Of a stretch of 64,000 nucleotides of DNA, positions 34,925-47,500 are shown piece by piece. A program made the position numbers and the translations under genes. Position 1 is the stretch's first letter, and every line of letters begins with the position of its first letter. The notes below the pieces were generated by a model. That model had not been told where the DNA came from. It did no database searches and saw nothing but the letters and a program-made list of their open reading frames with translations. Origin of the DNA: Ptiloglossa arizonensis (Eukaryota; Arthropoda; Insecta; Hymenoptera; Colletidae); NCBI RefSeq assembly GCF_051014685.1, contig NW_027478854.1, positions 186,001 to 250,000 on the forward strand, read 5' to 3'.

Positions 34925-37900
34925 TAGAAACTCGCCCGATTACAACGGTATGCGTACTTTTCCCCTAGTCCGTTCTAGTTATGCTTGTCGAGCATCAGAA
35001 CTGCGAAAATTTTGAGTTTCCCAAGCGTTTCTTACCTCCAAACTGCCATATCTCGCGAACGGATTGACCAATCGGCAAAATTTCCGTTGCATCTGAAAGT
35101 AGAAACTCGCCCGATTACAACGGTATGCGTACTTTTCCCCTGGGCCGTTCTAGTTATTCGTTTCGAGCATCAGAACTGCGAAAATTTTGAGTTTCTCAAG
35201 CGTTTCTGACCTCCAAACTAGCATATCTCGCGAACGGATTGACCAATCCGCAAAATTTCTGTTGCATCTGAACGTAGAAACTCGCCCGATTACAACGGTA
35301 TGCGTACTTTTCCCCTAGTCCGTTCTAGTTATTCGTTTCGAGCATCAGAACTGCGAAAATTTTGAGTTTCTCAAGCGTTTCTTACCTCCAAACTGCCATA
35401 TCTCGCGAACGGATTGACCAATCCGCAAAATTTCTGTTGCATCTGAAAGTAGAAACTCGCCCGATTACAACGGTATGCGTACTTTTCCCCTAGGCCGTTC
35501 TATTTATTCGTTTCGAGCATCAGAACTGCGAAAATGTTGAGTTTCTCAAGCGTTTCTTACCTACAAACTGCCATATCTCGCGAACGGATTGACCAATCCG
35601 CAAAATTTCTGTTGCATCTGAAAGTAGAAACTCGCCCGATTACAACGGTATGCGTACTTTTCCCCTAGGCCGTTCTAGTTATTCGTTTCGAGCATCAGAA
35701 CTGCGAAAATTTTGAGTTTCTCAAGCGTTTCTGACCTCCAAACTAGCATATCTCGCGAACGGATTGACCAATCCGCAAAATTTCTGTTGCATCTGAACGT
35801 AGAAACTCGCCCGATTACAACGGTATGCGTACTTTTCCCCTAGTCCGTTCTAGTTATTCGTTTCGAGCATCAGAACTGCGAAAATTTTGAGTTTCTCAAG
35901 CGTTTCTTACCTCCAAACTGCCATATCTCGCGAACGGATTGACCAATCCGCAAAATTTCTGTTGCATCTGAAAGTAGAAACTGGCCCGATTACAACGGTA
36001 TGCGTACTTTTCCCCTAGGCCGTTCTGGTTATTCGTTTCGAGCATCAGAACTGTGAAAATTTTGAGTTTCTCAAGCGTTTCTGACCTCCAAACTAGCATA
36101 TCTCGCGAACGGATTGACCAATCCGCAAAATTTCTGTTGCATCTGAAAGTAGAAAGTCGCCCGATTACAACGGTATGCGTACTTTTCCCCTAGGCCGTTC
36201 TGGTTTTTCGTTTCGAGCATCAGAACTGCGAAAATGTTGAGTTTCTCAAGCGTTTCTGACCTCCAAACTAGCATATCTCGCGAACGGATTGACCAATCCG
36301 CAAAATTTCTGTTGCATCTGAAAGTAGAAACTCGCCCGATTACAACGATATGCGTACTTTTCCCCTAGTCCGTTCTAGTTATTCGTTTCGAGCATCAGAA
36401 CTGCGAAAATTTTGAGTTTCTCAAGCGTTTCTGACCTCCAAACTAGCATATCTCGCGAACGGATTGACCAATCCGCAAAATTTCTGTTGCATCTGAACGT
36501 AGAAACTCGCCCGATTACAACGGTATGCGTACTTTTCCCCTAGTCCGTTCTAGTTATTCGTTTCGAGCATCAGAACTGCGAAAATTTTGAGTTTCTCAAG
36601 CGTTCCTTACCTCCAAACTGCCATATCTCGCGAACGGATTGACCAATCCGCAAAATTTCTGTTGCATCTGAAAGTAGAAACTGGCCCGATTACAACGGTA
36701 TGCGTACTTTTCCCCTAGGCCGTTCTGGTTATTCGTTTCGAGCATCAGAACTGTGAAAATTTTGAGTTTCTCAAGCGTTTCTGACCTCCAAACTAGCATA
36801 TCTCGCGAACGGATTGACCAATCCGCAAAATTTCTGTTGCATCTGAACGTAGAAACTCGCCCGATTACAACGGTATGCGTACTTTTCCCCTAGTCCGTTC
36901 TAGTTATGCTTGTCGAGCATCAGAACTGCGAAAATTTTGAGTTTCCCAAGCGTTTCTTACCTCCAAACTGCCATATCTCGCGAACGGATTGACCAATCGG
37001 CAAAATTTCCGTTGCATCTGAAAGTAGAAACTCGCCCGATTACAACGGTATGCGTACTTTTCCCCTGGGCCGTTCTAGTTATTCGTTTCGAGCATCAGAA
37101 CTGCGAAAATTTTGAGTTTCTCAAGCGTGTCTGACCTCCAAACTAGCATATCTCGCGTACGGATTGACCAATCCGCAAAATTTCTGTTGCATCTGAACGT
37201 AGAAACTCGCCCGATTACAACGGTATGCGTACTTTTCCCCTAGTCCGTTCTAGTTATTCGTTTCGAGCATCAGAACTGCGAAAATTTTGAGTTTCTCAAG
37301 CGTTTCTTACCTCCAAACTGCCATATCTCGCGAACGGATTGACCAATCCGCAAAATTTCTGTTGCATCTGAAAGTAGAAACTCGCCCGATTACAACGGTA
37401 TGCGTACTTTTCCCCTAGGCCGTTCTATTTATTCGTTTCGAGCATCAGAACTGCGAAAATGTTGAGTTTCTCAAGCGTTTCTTACCTACAAACTGCCATA
37501 TCTCGCGAACGGATTGACCAATCCGCAAAATTTCTGTTGCATCTGAAAGTAGAAACTCGCCCGATTACAACGGTATGCGTACTTTTCCCCTAGGCCGTTC
37601 TAGTTATTCGTTTCGAGCATCAGAACTGCGAAAATTTTGAGTTTCTCAAGCGTTTCTGACCTCCAAACTAGCATATCTCGCGAACGGATTGACCAATCCG
37701 CAAAATTTCTGTTGCATCTGAACGTAGAAACTCGCCCGATTACAACGGTATGCGTACTTTTCCCCTAGTCCGTTCTAGTTATTCGTTTCGAGCATCAGAA
37801 CTGCGAAAATTTTGAGTTTCTCAAGCGTTTCTTACCTCCAAACTGCCATATCTCGCGAACGGATTGACCAATCCGCAAAATTTCTGTTGCATCTGAAAGT

Positions 37901-37998
37901 AGAAACTGGCCCGATTACAACGGTATGCGTACTTTTCCCCTAGGCCGTTCTGGTTATTCGTTTCGAGCATCAGAACTGTGAAAATTTTGAGTTTCTCA
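34925..37998. repeat. Block E: 11-monomer (1925-bp) HOR, about 1.6 copies
   Basis: The gagtttcccaag, atcggcaaaa, tgggcc, gttctattt and actggccc monomers at 34985-36073 return in order at 36910-37998. The second copy has aagcgtgtctgac with cgcgtacgg (37127-37157), and the first does not. The first copy is followed by two monomers with ggtttttcg (36203) and gttgag. In the second copy the order breaks into the block D type at 37999. Confidence 0.83.
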
Positions 37999-40680
37999 AC
38001 CGTTTCTTACCTCCAAACTGCCATATCTCGCGAACGGATTGACCAATCCGCAAAATTTCTGTTGCATCTGAAAGTAGAAAGTCGCCCGATTACAACGGTA
38101 TGCGTACTTTTCCCCTAGGCCGTTCTAGTTATTCATTTCGAGCATCAGAACTGCGAAAATGTTGAGTTTCTCAAGCGTGTCTTACCTACAAACTGCCATA
38201 TCTCGCGAACGGATTGACCAATCCGCAAAATTTCTGTTGCATCTGAAAGTAGAAACTCGCCCGATTACAACGGTATGCGTACTTTTCCCCTAGGCCGTTC
38301 TGGTTATTCGTTTCGAGCATCAGAACTGTGAAAATTTTGCGTTTCTCAACCGTTTCTTACCTCCAAACTGCCATATCTCGCGAACGGATTGACCAATCCG
38401 CAAAATTTCTGTTGCTTCTGAAAGCAGAAAGTCGCCCGATTACAACGGTATGCGGACTTTTCCCCTAGGCCGTTCTAGTTATTCATTTCGAGCATCAGAA
38501 CTGCGAAAATGTTGAGTTTCTCAAGCGTGTCTTACCTACAAACTGCCATATCTCGCGAACGGATTGACCAATCCGCAAAATTTCTGTTCCATCTGAAAGT
38601 AGAAACTCGCCCGATTACAACGGTATGCGTACTTTTCCCCTAGGCCGTTCTGGTTATTCGTTTCGAGCATCAGAACTGTGAAAATTTTGAGTTTCTCAAG
38701 CGTTTCTTACCTCCAAACTGCCATATCTCGCGAACTGATTGACCAATCCGCAAAATTTCTGTTGCATCTGAAAGTAGAAAGTCGCCCTATTACAACGGTA
38801 TGCGTACTTTTCCCCTAATCCGTTCTAGTTATGCTTGTCGAGCATCAGAACTGCGAAAATTTTGAGTTTCTCAAGCGTTTCTTACCTCCAAACTGCCATA
38901 TCTCGCGAATGGATTGACTAATCCGCAAAATTTCTGTTGCATCTGAAAGTAGAATCTCGCCCGATTACAACGGTATGCGTACTTTTCCCCTAGGCCATTC
39001 TGGTTATTCGTTTCGAACATCAGAACTGTGATAATTTTGAGTTTCTCAACCGTTTCTTACCTCCAAACTGCCATATCTCGCGAACGGATTGACCAATCCG
39101 CAAAATTTCTGTTGCATCTGAAAGTAGAAACTCGCCCGATTACAACGGTATGCGTACTTTTCCCCTAGTCCGTTCTAGTTATTCGTTTCGAGCATCAGAA
39201 CTGCGAAAATTTTGAGTTTCTCAAGCGTTTCTTACCTCCAAACTGCCATATCTCGCGAACGGATTGACCAATCCGCAAAATTTCTGTTGCATCTGAAAGT
39301 AGAAACTCGCCCGATTACAACGGTATGCGTACTTTTCCCCTAGTCCGTTCTTGTTATTCGTTTCGAGCATCAGAACTGCGAAAATTTTGAGTTTCTCAAG
39401 CGTTTCTTACCTCCAAACTGCCATATCTCGCGAACGGATTGACTAATCCGCAAAATTTCTGTTGCATCTGAAAGTAGAAACTCGCCCGATTACAACGGTA
39501 TGCGTACTTTTCCCCTAGGCCGTTCTAGTTATTCGTTTCGAGCATCAGAACTGCGAAAATTTTGAGTTTCTCAAGCGTTTCTGACCTCCAAACTAGCATA
39601 TCTCGCGAACGGATTGACCAATCCGCAAAATTTCTGTTGCATCTGAACGTAGAAACTCTCCCGATTACAACGATATGCGTACTTTTCCCCTAGTCCGTTC
39701 TAGTTATGCTTGTCGAGCATCAGAACTGCGAAAATTTTGAGTTTCTCAAGCGTTTCTTACATCCAAACTGCCATATCTCGCGAACGGATTGACCAATCTG
39801 CAAAATTTCCGTTGCATCTGAAAGTAGAAACTCGCCCGATTACAACGGTATGCGTACTTTTCCCCTGGGCCGTTCTAGTTATTCGTTTCGAGCATCAGAA
39901 CTGCGAAAATTTTGAGTTTCTCAAGCGTTTCTGACCTCCAAACTAGCATATCTCGCGAACGGATTGACCAATCCGCAAAATTTCTGTTGCATCTGAACGT
40001 AGAAACTCGCCCGATTACAACGGTATGCGTACTTTTCCCCTAGTCCGTTCTAGTTATTCGTTTCGAGCATCAGAACTGCGAAAATTTTGAGTTTCTCAAG
40101 CGTTTCTTACCTCCAAACTGCCATATCTCGCGAACGGATTGACCAATCCGCAAAATTTCTGTTGCATCTGAAAGTAGAAACTCGCCCGATTACAACGGTA
40201 TGCGTACTTTTCCCCTAGGCCGTTCTATTTATTCGTTTCGAGCATCAGAACTGCGAAAATGTTGAGTTTCTCAAGCGTTTCTTACCTACAAACTGCCATA
40301 TCTCGCGAACGGATTGACCAATCCGCAAAATTTCTGTTGCATCTGAAAGTAGAAACTCGCCCGATTACAACGGTATGCGTACTTTTCCCCTAGTCCGTTC
40401 TAGTTATTCGTTTCGAGCATCAGAACTGCGAAAATTTTGAGTTTCTCAAGCGTTTCTTACCTCCAAACTGCCATATCTCGCGAACGGATTGACCAATCCG
40501 CAAAATTTCTGTTGCATCTGAAAGTAGAAACTGGCCCGATTACAACGGTATGCGTACTTTTCCCCTAGGCCGTTCTGGTTATTCGTTTCGAGCATCAGAA
40601 CTGTGAAAATTTTGAGTTTCTCAAGCGTTTCTGACCTCCAAACTAGCATATCTCGCGAACGGATTGACCAATCCGCAAAA
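37990..40680. repeat. Copy of 27.84-30.7 kb, offset about 10 kb
   Basis: The unusual block D variants recur here in the same order: attcatttcg (38131), tttgcgtttc (38339), agcagaaagtc/tgcggac (38424), ccctattac (38784), cccctaatcc (38815), cgaatggattgacta (38908) and tgataatt (39029). The offset begins at 10150 bp, becomes 10325 bp after one extra monomer near 39150-39325, and then 9975 bp because two monomers (the equivalent of 29225-29574) are absent. All changes are whole monomers. Confidence 0.87.
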
Positions 40681-43600
40681 TTTCTGTTGCATCTGAACGT
40701 AGAAACTCGCCCGATTACAACGATATGCGTACTTTTCCCCTAGTCCGTTCTAGTTATGCTTGTCGAGCATCAGAACTGCGAAAATTTTGAGTTTCTCAAG
40801 CGTTTCTTACATCCAAACTGCCATATCTCGCGAACGGATTGACCAATCGGCAAAATTTCCGTTGCATCTGAAAGTAGAAACTCGCCCGATTACAACGGTA
40901 TGCGTACTTTTCCCCTGGGCCGTTCTAGTTATTCGTTTCGAGCATCAGAACTGCGAAAATTTTGAGTTTCTCAAGCGTTTCTGACCTCCAAACTAGCATA
41001 TCTCGCGAACGGATTGACCAATCCGCAAAATTTCTGTTGCATCTGAAAGTAGAAACTCGCCCGATTACAACGGTATGCGTACTTTTCCCCTAGGCCGTTC
41101 TGGTTATTCGTTTCGAGCATCAGAACTGTGAAAATTTTGCGTTTCTCAACCGTTTCTTACCTCCAAACTGCCATATCTCGCGAACGGATTGACCAATCCG
41201 CAAAATTTCTGTTGCTTCTGAAAGCAGAAAGTCGCCCGATTACAACGGTATGCGGACTTTTCCCCTAGGCCGTTCTAGTTATTCATTTCGAGCATCAGAA
41301 CTGCGAAAATGTTGAGTTTCTCAAGCGTGTCTTACCTACAAACTGCCATATCTCGCGAACGGATTGACCAATCCGCAAAATTTCTGTTGCATCTGAAAGT
41401 AGAAACTCGCCCGATTACAACGGTATGCGTACTTTTCCCCTAGGCCGTTCTGGTTATTCGTTTCGAGCATCAGAACTGTGAAAATTTTGAGTTTCTCAAG
41501 CGTTTCTTACCTCCAAACTGCCATATCTCGCGAACTGATTGACCAATCCGCAAAATTTCTGTTGCATCTGAAAGTAGAAAGTCGCCCTATTACAACGGTA
41601 TGCGTACTTTTCCCCTAATCCGTTCTAGTTATGCTTGTCGAGCATCAGAACTGCGAAAATTTTGAGTTTCTCAAGCGTTTCTTACCTCCAAACTGCCATA
41701 TCTCGCGAATGGATTGACTAATCCGCAAAATTTCTGTTGCATCTGAAAGTAGAAACTCGCCCGATTACAACGGTATGCGTACTTTTCCCCTAGGCCATTC
41801 TGGTTATTCGTTTCGAACATCAGAACTGTGATAATTTTGAGTTTCTCAACCGTTTCTTACCTCCAAACTGCCATATCTCGCGAACGGATTGACCAATCCG
41901 CAAAATTTCTGTTGCATCTGAAAGTAGAAACTCGCCCGATTACAACGGTATGCGTACTTTTCCCCTAGTCCGTTCTAGTTATTCGTTTCGAGCATCAGAA
42001 CTGCGAAAATTTTGAGTTTCTCAAGCGTTTCTTACCTCCAAACTGCCATATCTCGCGAACGGATTGACCAATCCGCAAAATTTCTGTTGCATCTGAAAGT
42101 AGAAACTCGCCCGATTACAACGGTATGCGTACTTTTCCCCTAGTCCGTTCTTGTTATTCGTTTCGAGCATCAGAACTGCGAAAATTTTGAGTTTCTCAAG
42201 CGTTTCTTACATCCAAACTGCCATATCTCGCGAACGGATTGACTAATCCGCAAAATTTCTGTTGCATCTGAAAGTAGAAACTCGCCCGATTACAACGGTA
42301 TGCGTACTTTTCCCCTAGGCCGTTCTAGTTATTCGTTTCGAGCATCAGAACTGCGAAAATTTTGAGTTTCTCAAGCGTTTCTGACCTCCAAACTAGCATA
42401 TCTCGCGAACGGATTGACCAATCCGCAAAATTTCTGTTGCATCTGAACGTAGAAACTCTCCCGATTACAACGATATGCGTACTTTTCCCCTAGTCCGTTC
42501 TAGTTATGCTTGTCGAGCATCAGAACTGCGAAAATTTTGAGTTTCTCAAGCGTTTCTTACATCCAAACTGCCATATCTCGCGAACGGATTGACCAATCGG
42601 CAAAATTTCCGTTGCATCTGAAAGTAGAAACTCGCCCGATTACAACGGTATGCGTACTTTTCCCCTGGGCCGTTCTAGTTATTCGTTTCGAGCATCAGAA
42701 CTGCGAAAATTTTGAGTTTCTCAAGCGTTTCTGACCTCCAAACTAGCATATCTCGCGAACGGATTGACCAATCCGCAAAATTTCTGTTGCATCTGAACGT
42801 AGAAACTCGCCCGATTACAACGGTATGCGTACTTTTCCCCTAGTCCGTTCTAGTTATTCGTTTCGAGCATCAGAACTGCGAAAATTTTGAGTTTCTCAAG
42901 CGTTTCTTACCTCCAAACTGCCATATCTCGCGAACGGATTGACCAATCCGCAAAATTTCTGTTGCATCTGAAAGTAGAAACTCGCCCGATTACAACGGTA
43001 TGCGTACTTTTCCCCTAGGCCGTTCTATTTATTCGTTTCGAGCATCAGAACTGCGAAAATGTTGAGTTTCTCAAGCGTTTCTTACCTACAAACTGCCATA
43101 TCTCGCGAACGGATTGACCAATCCGCAAAATTTCTGTTGCATCTGAAAGTAGAAACTCGCCCGATTACAACGGTATGCGTACTTTTCCCCTAGTCCGTTC
43201 TAGTTATTCGTTTCGAGCATCAGAACTGCGAAAATTTTGAGTTTCTCAAGCGTTTCTTACCTCCAAACTGCCATATCTCGCGAACGGATTGACCAATCCG
43301 CAAAATTTCTGTTGCATCTGAAAGTAGAAACTGGCCCGATTACAACGGTATGCGTACTTTTCCCCTAGGCCGTTCTGGTTATTCGTTTCGAGCATCAGAA
43401 CTGTGAAAATTTTGAGTTTCTCAAGCGTTTCTGACCTCCAAACTAGCATATCTCGCGAACGGATTGACCAATCCGCAAAATTTCTGTTGCATCTGAACGT
43501 AGAAACTCGCCCGATTACAACGATATGCGTACTTTTCCCCTAGTCCGTTCTAGTTATGCTTGTCGAGCATCAGAACTGCGAAAATTTTGAGTTTCTCAAG

Positions 43601-43840
43601 CGTTTCTTACATCCAAACTGCCATATCTCGCGAACGGATTGACCAATCGGCAAAATTTCCGTTGCATCTGAAAGTAGAAACTCGCCCGATTACAACGGTA
43701 TGCGTACTTTTCCCCTGGGCCGTTCTAGTTATTCGTTTCGAGCATCAGAACTGCGAAAATTTTGAGTTTCTCAAGCGTTTCTGACCTCCAAACTAGCATA
43801 TCTCGCGAACGGATTGACCAATCCGCAAAATTTCTGTTGC
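38200..43840. repeat. HOR block F: 16-monomer (2800-bp) tandem duplication
   Basis: The series 38.24-41.0 kb is repeated at 41.04-43.84 kb. Paired markers are tttgcgtttc (38339/41139), cgaactgatt (38732/41532), cccctaatcc (38815/41615), tgataatt (39029/41829), ttgttattcg (39351/42151), actctcccg (39655/42455) and two tgggcc monomers (39862/42662 and 40912/43712). The upstream sides differ: 38181 has cttacctacaaactg and 40981 has ctgacctccaaacta. This puts the crossover junction at about 41000-41049. Confidence 0.9.
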
Positions 43841-44534
43841 ATCTGAACGTAGAAACTCGCCCGATTACAACGGTATGCGTACTTTTCCCCTAGTCCGTTC
43901 TAGTTATTCGTTTCGAGCATCAGAACTGCGAAAATGTTGAGTTTCTCAAGCGTTTCTTACCTACAAACTGCCATATCTCGCGAACGGATTGACCAATCCG
44001 CAAAATTTCTGTTGCATCTGAAAGTAGAAACTCGCCCGATTACAACGGTATGCGTACTTTTCCCCTAGTCCGTTCTAGTTATTCGTTTCGAGCATCAGAA
44101 CTGCGAAAATTTTGAGTTTCTCAAGCGTTTCTTACCTCCAAACTGCCATATCTCGCGAACGGATTGACCAATCCGCAAAATTTCTGTTGCATCTGAAAGT
44201 AGAAACTGGCCCGATTACAACGGTATGCGTACTTTTCCCCTAGGCCGTTCTGGTTATTCGTTTCGAGCATCAGAACTGTGAAAATTTTGAGTTTCTCAAG
44301 CGTTTCTGACCTCCAAACTAGCATATCTCGCGAACGGATTGACCAATCCGCAAAATTTCTGTTGCATCTGAACGTAGAAACTCGCCCGATTACAACGGTA
44401 TGCGTACTTTTCCCCTAGTCCGTTCTAGTTATGCTTGTCGAGCATCAGAACTGCGAAAATTTTGAGTTTCCCAAGCGTTTCTTACCTCCAAACTGCCATA
44501 TCTCGCGAATGGATTGACCAATCCGCAAAATTTC
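43841..44534. repeat. Linker monomers between blocks F and G
   Basis: About four monomers follow the order of 33341-34034 (offset 10500 bp): gttgag/cttacctaca, actggccc, ctgtgaaaat with aaacta, and gagtttcccaag with cgaatgg. They join the 10-kb-offset copy to the long 5950-bp repeat without any loss of register. Confidence 0.75.
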
Positions 44535-47500
44535 CGTTGCATCTGAACGTAGAAACTCGCCCGATTACAACGGTATGCGTACTTTTCCCCTAGTCCGTTC
44601 TAGTTATTCGTTTCGAGCATCAGAACTGCGAAAATTTTGAGTTTCTCAAGCGTTTCTTACCTCCAAACTGCCATATCTCGCGAACGGATTGACCAATCCG
44701 CAAAATTTCTGTTGCATCTGAAAGTAGAAACTCGCCCGATTACAACGGTATGCGTACTTTTCCCCTAGGCCGTTCTATTTATTCGTTTCGAGCATCAGAA
44801 CTGCGAAAATGTTGAGTTTCTCAAGCGTTTCTTACCTACAAACTGCCATATCTCGCGAACGGATTGACCAATCCGCAAAATTTCTGTTGCATCTGAAAGT
44901 AGAAACTCGCCCGATTACAACGGTATGCGTACTTTTCCCCTAGGCCGTTCTAGTTATTCGTTTCGAGCATCAGAACTGCGAAAATTTTGAGTTTCTCAAG
45001 CGTTTCTGACCTCCAAACTAGCATATCTCGCGAACGGATTGACCAATCCGCAAAATTTCTGTTGCATCTGAACGTAGAAACTCGCCCGATTACAACGGTA
45101 TGCGTACTTTTCCCCTAGTCCGTTCTAGTTATTCGTTTCGAGCATCAGAACTGCGAAAATTTTGAGTTTCTCAAGCGTTTCTTACCTCCAAACTGCCATA
45201 TCTCGCGAACGGATTGACCAATCCGCAAAATTTCTGTTGCATCTGAAAGTAGAAACTGGCCCGATTACAACGGTATGCGTACTTTTCCCCTAGGCCGTTC
45301 TGGTTATTCGTTTCGAGCATCAGAACTGTGAAAATTTTGAGTTTCTCAAGCGTTTCTGACCTCCAAACTAGCATATCTCGCGAACGGATTGACCAATCCG
45401 CAAAATTTCTGTTGCATCTGAAAGTAGAAAGTCGCCCGATTACAACGGTATGCGTACTTTTCCCCTAGGCCGTTCTGGTTTTTCGTTTCGAGCATCAGAA
45501 CTGCGAAAATGTTGAGTTTCTCAAGCGTTTCTGACCTCCAAACTAGCATATCTCGCGAACGGATTGACCAATCCGCAAAATTTCTGTTGCATCTGAAAGT
45601 AGAAACTCGCCCGATTACAACGATATGCGTACTTTTCCCCTAGTCCGTTCTAGTTATTCGTTTCGAGCATCAGAACTGCGAAAATTTTGAGTTTCTCAAG
45701 CGTTTCTGACCTCCAAACTAGCATATCTCGCGAACGGATTGACCAATCCGCAAAATTTCTGTTGCATCTGAACGTAGAAACTCGCCCGATTACAACGGTA
45801 TGCGTACTTTTCCCCTAGTCCGTTCTAGTTATTCGTTTCGAGCATCAGAACTGCGAAAATTTTGAGTTTCTCAAGCGTTTCTTACCTCCAAACTGCCATA
45901 TCTCGCGAACGGATTGACCAATCCGCAAAATTTCTGTTGCATCTGAAAGTAGAAACTGGCCCGATTACAACGGTATGCGTACTTTTCCCCTAGGCCGTTC
46001 TGGTTATTCGTTTCGAGCATCAGAACTGTGAAAATTTTGAGTTTCTCAAGCGTTTCTGACCTCCAAACTAGCATATCTCGCGAACGGATTGACCAATCCG
46101 CAAAATTTCTGTTGCATCTGAACGTAGAAACTCGCCCGATTACAACGGTATGCGTACTTTTCCCCTAGTCCGTTCTAGTTATGCTTGTCGAGCATCAGAA
46201 CTGCGAAAATTTTGAGTTTCCCAAGCGTTTCTTACCTCCAAACTGCCATATCTCGCGAACGGATTGACCAATCGGCAAAATTTCCGTTGCATCTGAAAGT
46301 AGAAACTCGCCCGATTACAACGGTATGCGTACTTTTCCCCTGGGCCGTTCTAGTTATTCGTTTCGAGCATCAGAACTGCGAAAATTTTGAGTTTCTCAAG
46401 CGTGTCTGACCTCCAAACTAGCATATCTCGCGTACGGATTGACCAATCCGCAAAATTTCTGTTGCATCTGAAAGTAGAAACTCGCCCGATTACAACGGTA
46501 TGCGTACTTTTCCCCTAGGCCGTTCTATTTATTCGTTTCGAGCATCAGAACTGCGAAAATGTTGAGTTTCTCAAGCGTTTCTTACCTACAAACTGCCATA
46601 TCTCGCGAACGGATTGACCAATCCGCAAAATTTCTGTTGCATCTGAAAGTAGAAACTCGCCCGATTACAACGGTATGCGTACTTTTCCCCTAGGCCGTTC
46701 TAGTTATTCGTTTCGAGCATCAGAACTGCGAAAATTTTGAGTTTCTCAAGCGTTTCTGACCTCCAAACTAGCATATCTCGCGAACGGATTGACCAATCCG
46801 CAAAATTTCTGTTGCATCTGAACGTAGAAACTCGCCCGATTACAACGGTATGCGTACTTTTCCCCTAGTCCGTTCTAGTTATTCGTTTCGAGCATCAGAA
46901 CTGCGAAAATTTTGAGTTTCTCAAGCGTTTCTTACCTCCAAACTGCCATATCTCGCGAACGGATTGACCAATCCGCAAAATTTCTGTTGCATCTGAAAGT
47001 AGAAACTGGCCCGATTACAACGGTATGCGTACTTTTCCCCTAGGCCGTTCTGGTTATTCGTTTCGAGCATCAGAACTGTGAAAATTTTGAGTTTCTCAAG
47101 CGTTTCTGACCTCCAAACTAGCATATCTCGCGAACGGATTGACCAATCCGCAAAATTTCTGTTGCATCTGAAAGTAGAAAGTCGCCCGATTACAACGGTA
47201 TGCGTACTTTTCCCCTAGGCCGTTCTGGTTTTTCGTTTCGAGCATCAGAACTGCGAAAATTTTGAGTTTCTCAAGCGTTTCTGACCTCCAAACTAGCATA
47301 TCTCGCGAACGGATTGACCAATCCGCAAAATTTCTGTTGCATCTGAACGTAGAAACTCGCCCGATTACAACGATATGCGTACTTTTCCCCTAGTCCGTTC
47401 TAGTTATGCTTGTCGAGCATCAGAACTGCGAAAATTTTGAGTTTCTCAAGCGTTTCTTACATCCAAACTGCCATATCTCGCGAACGGATTGACCAATCGG

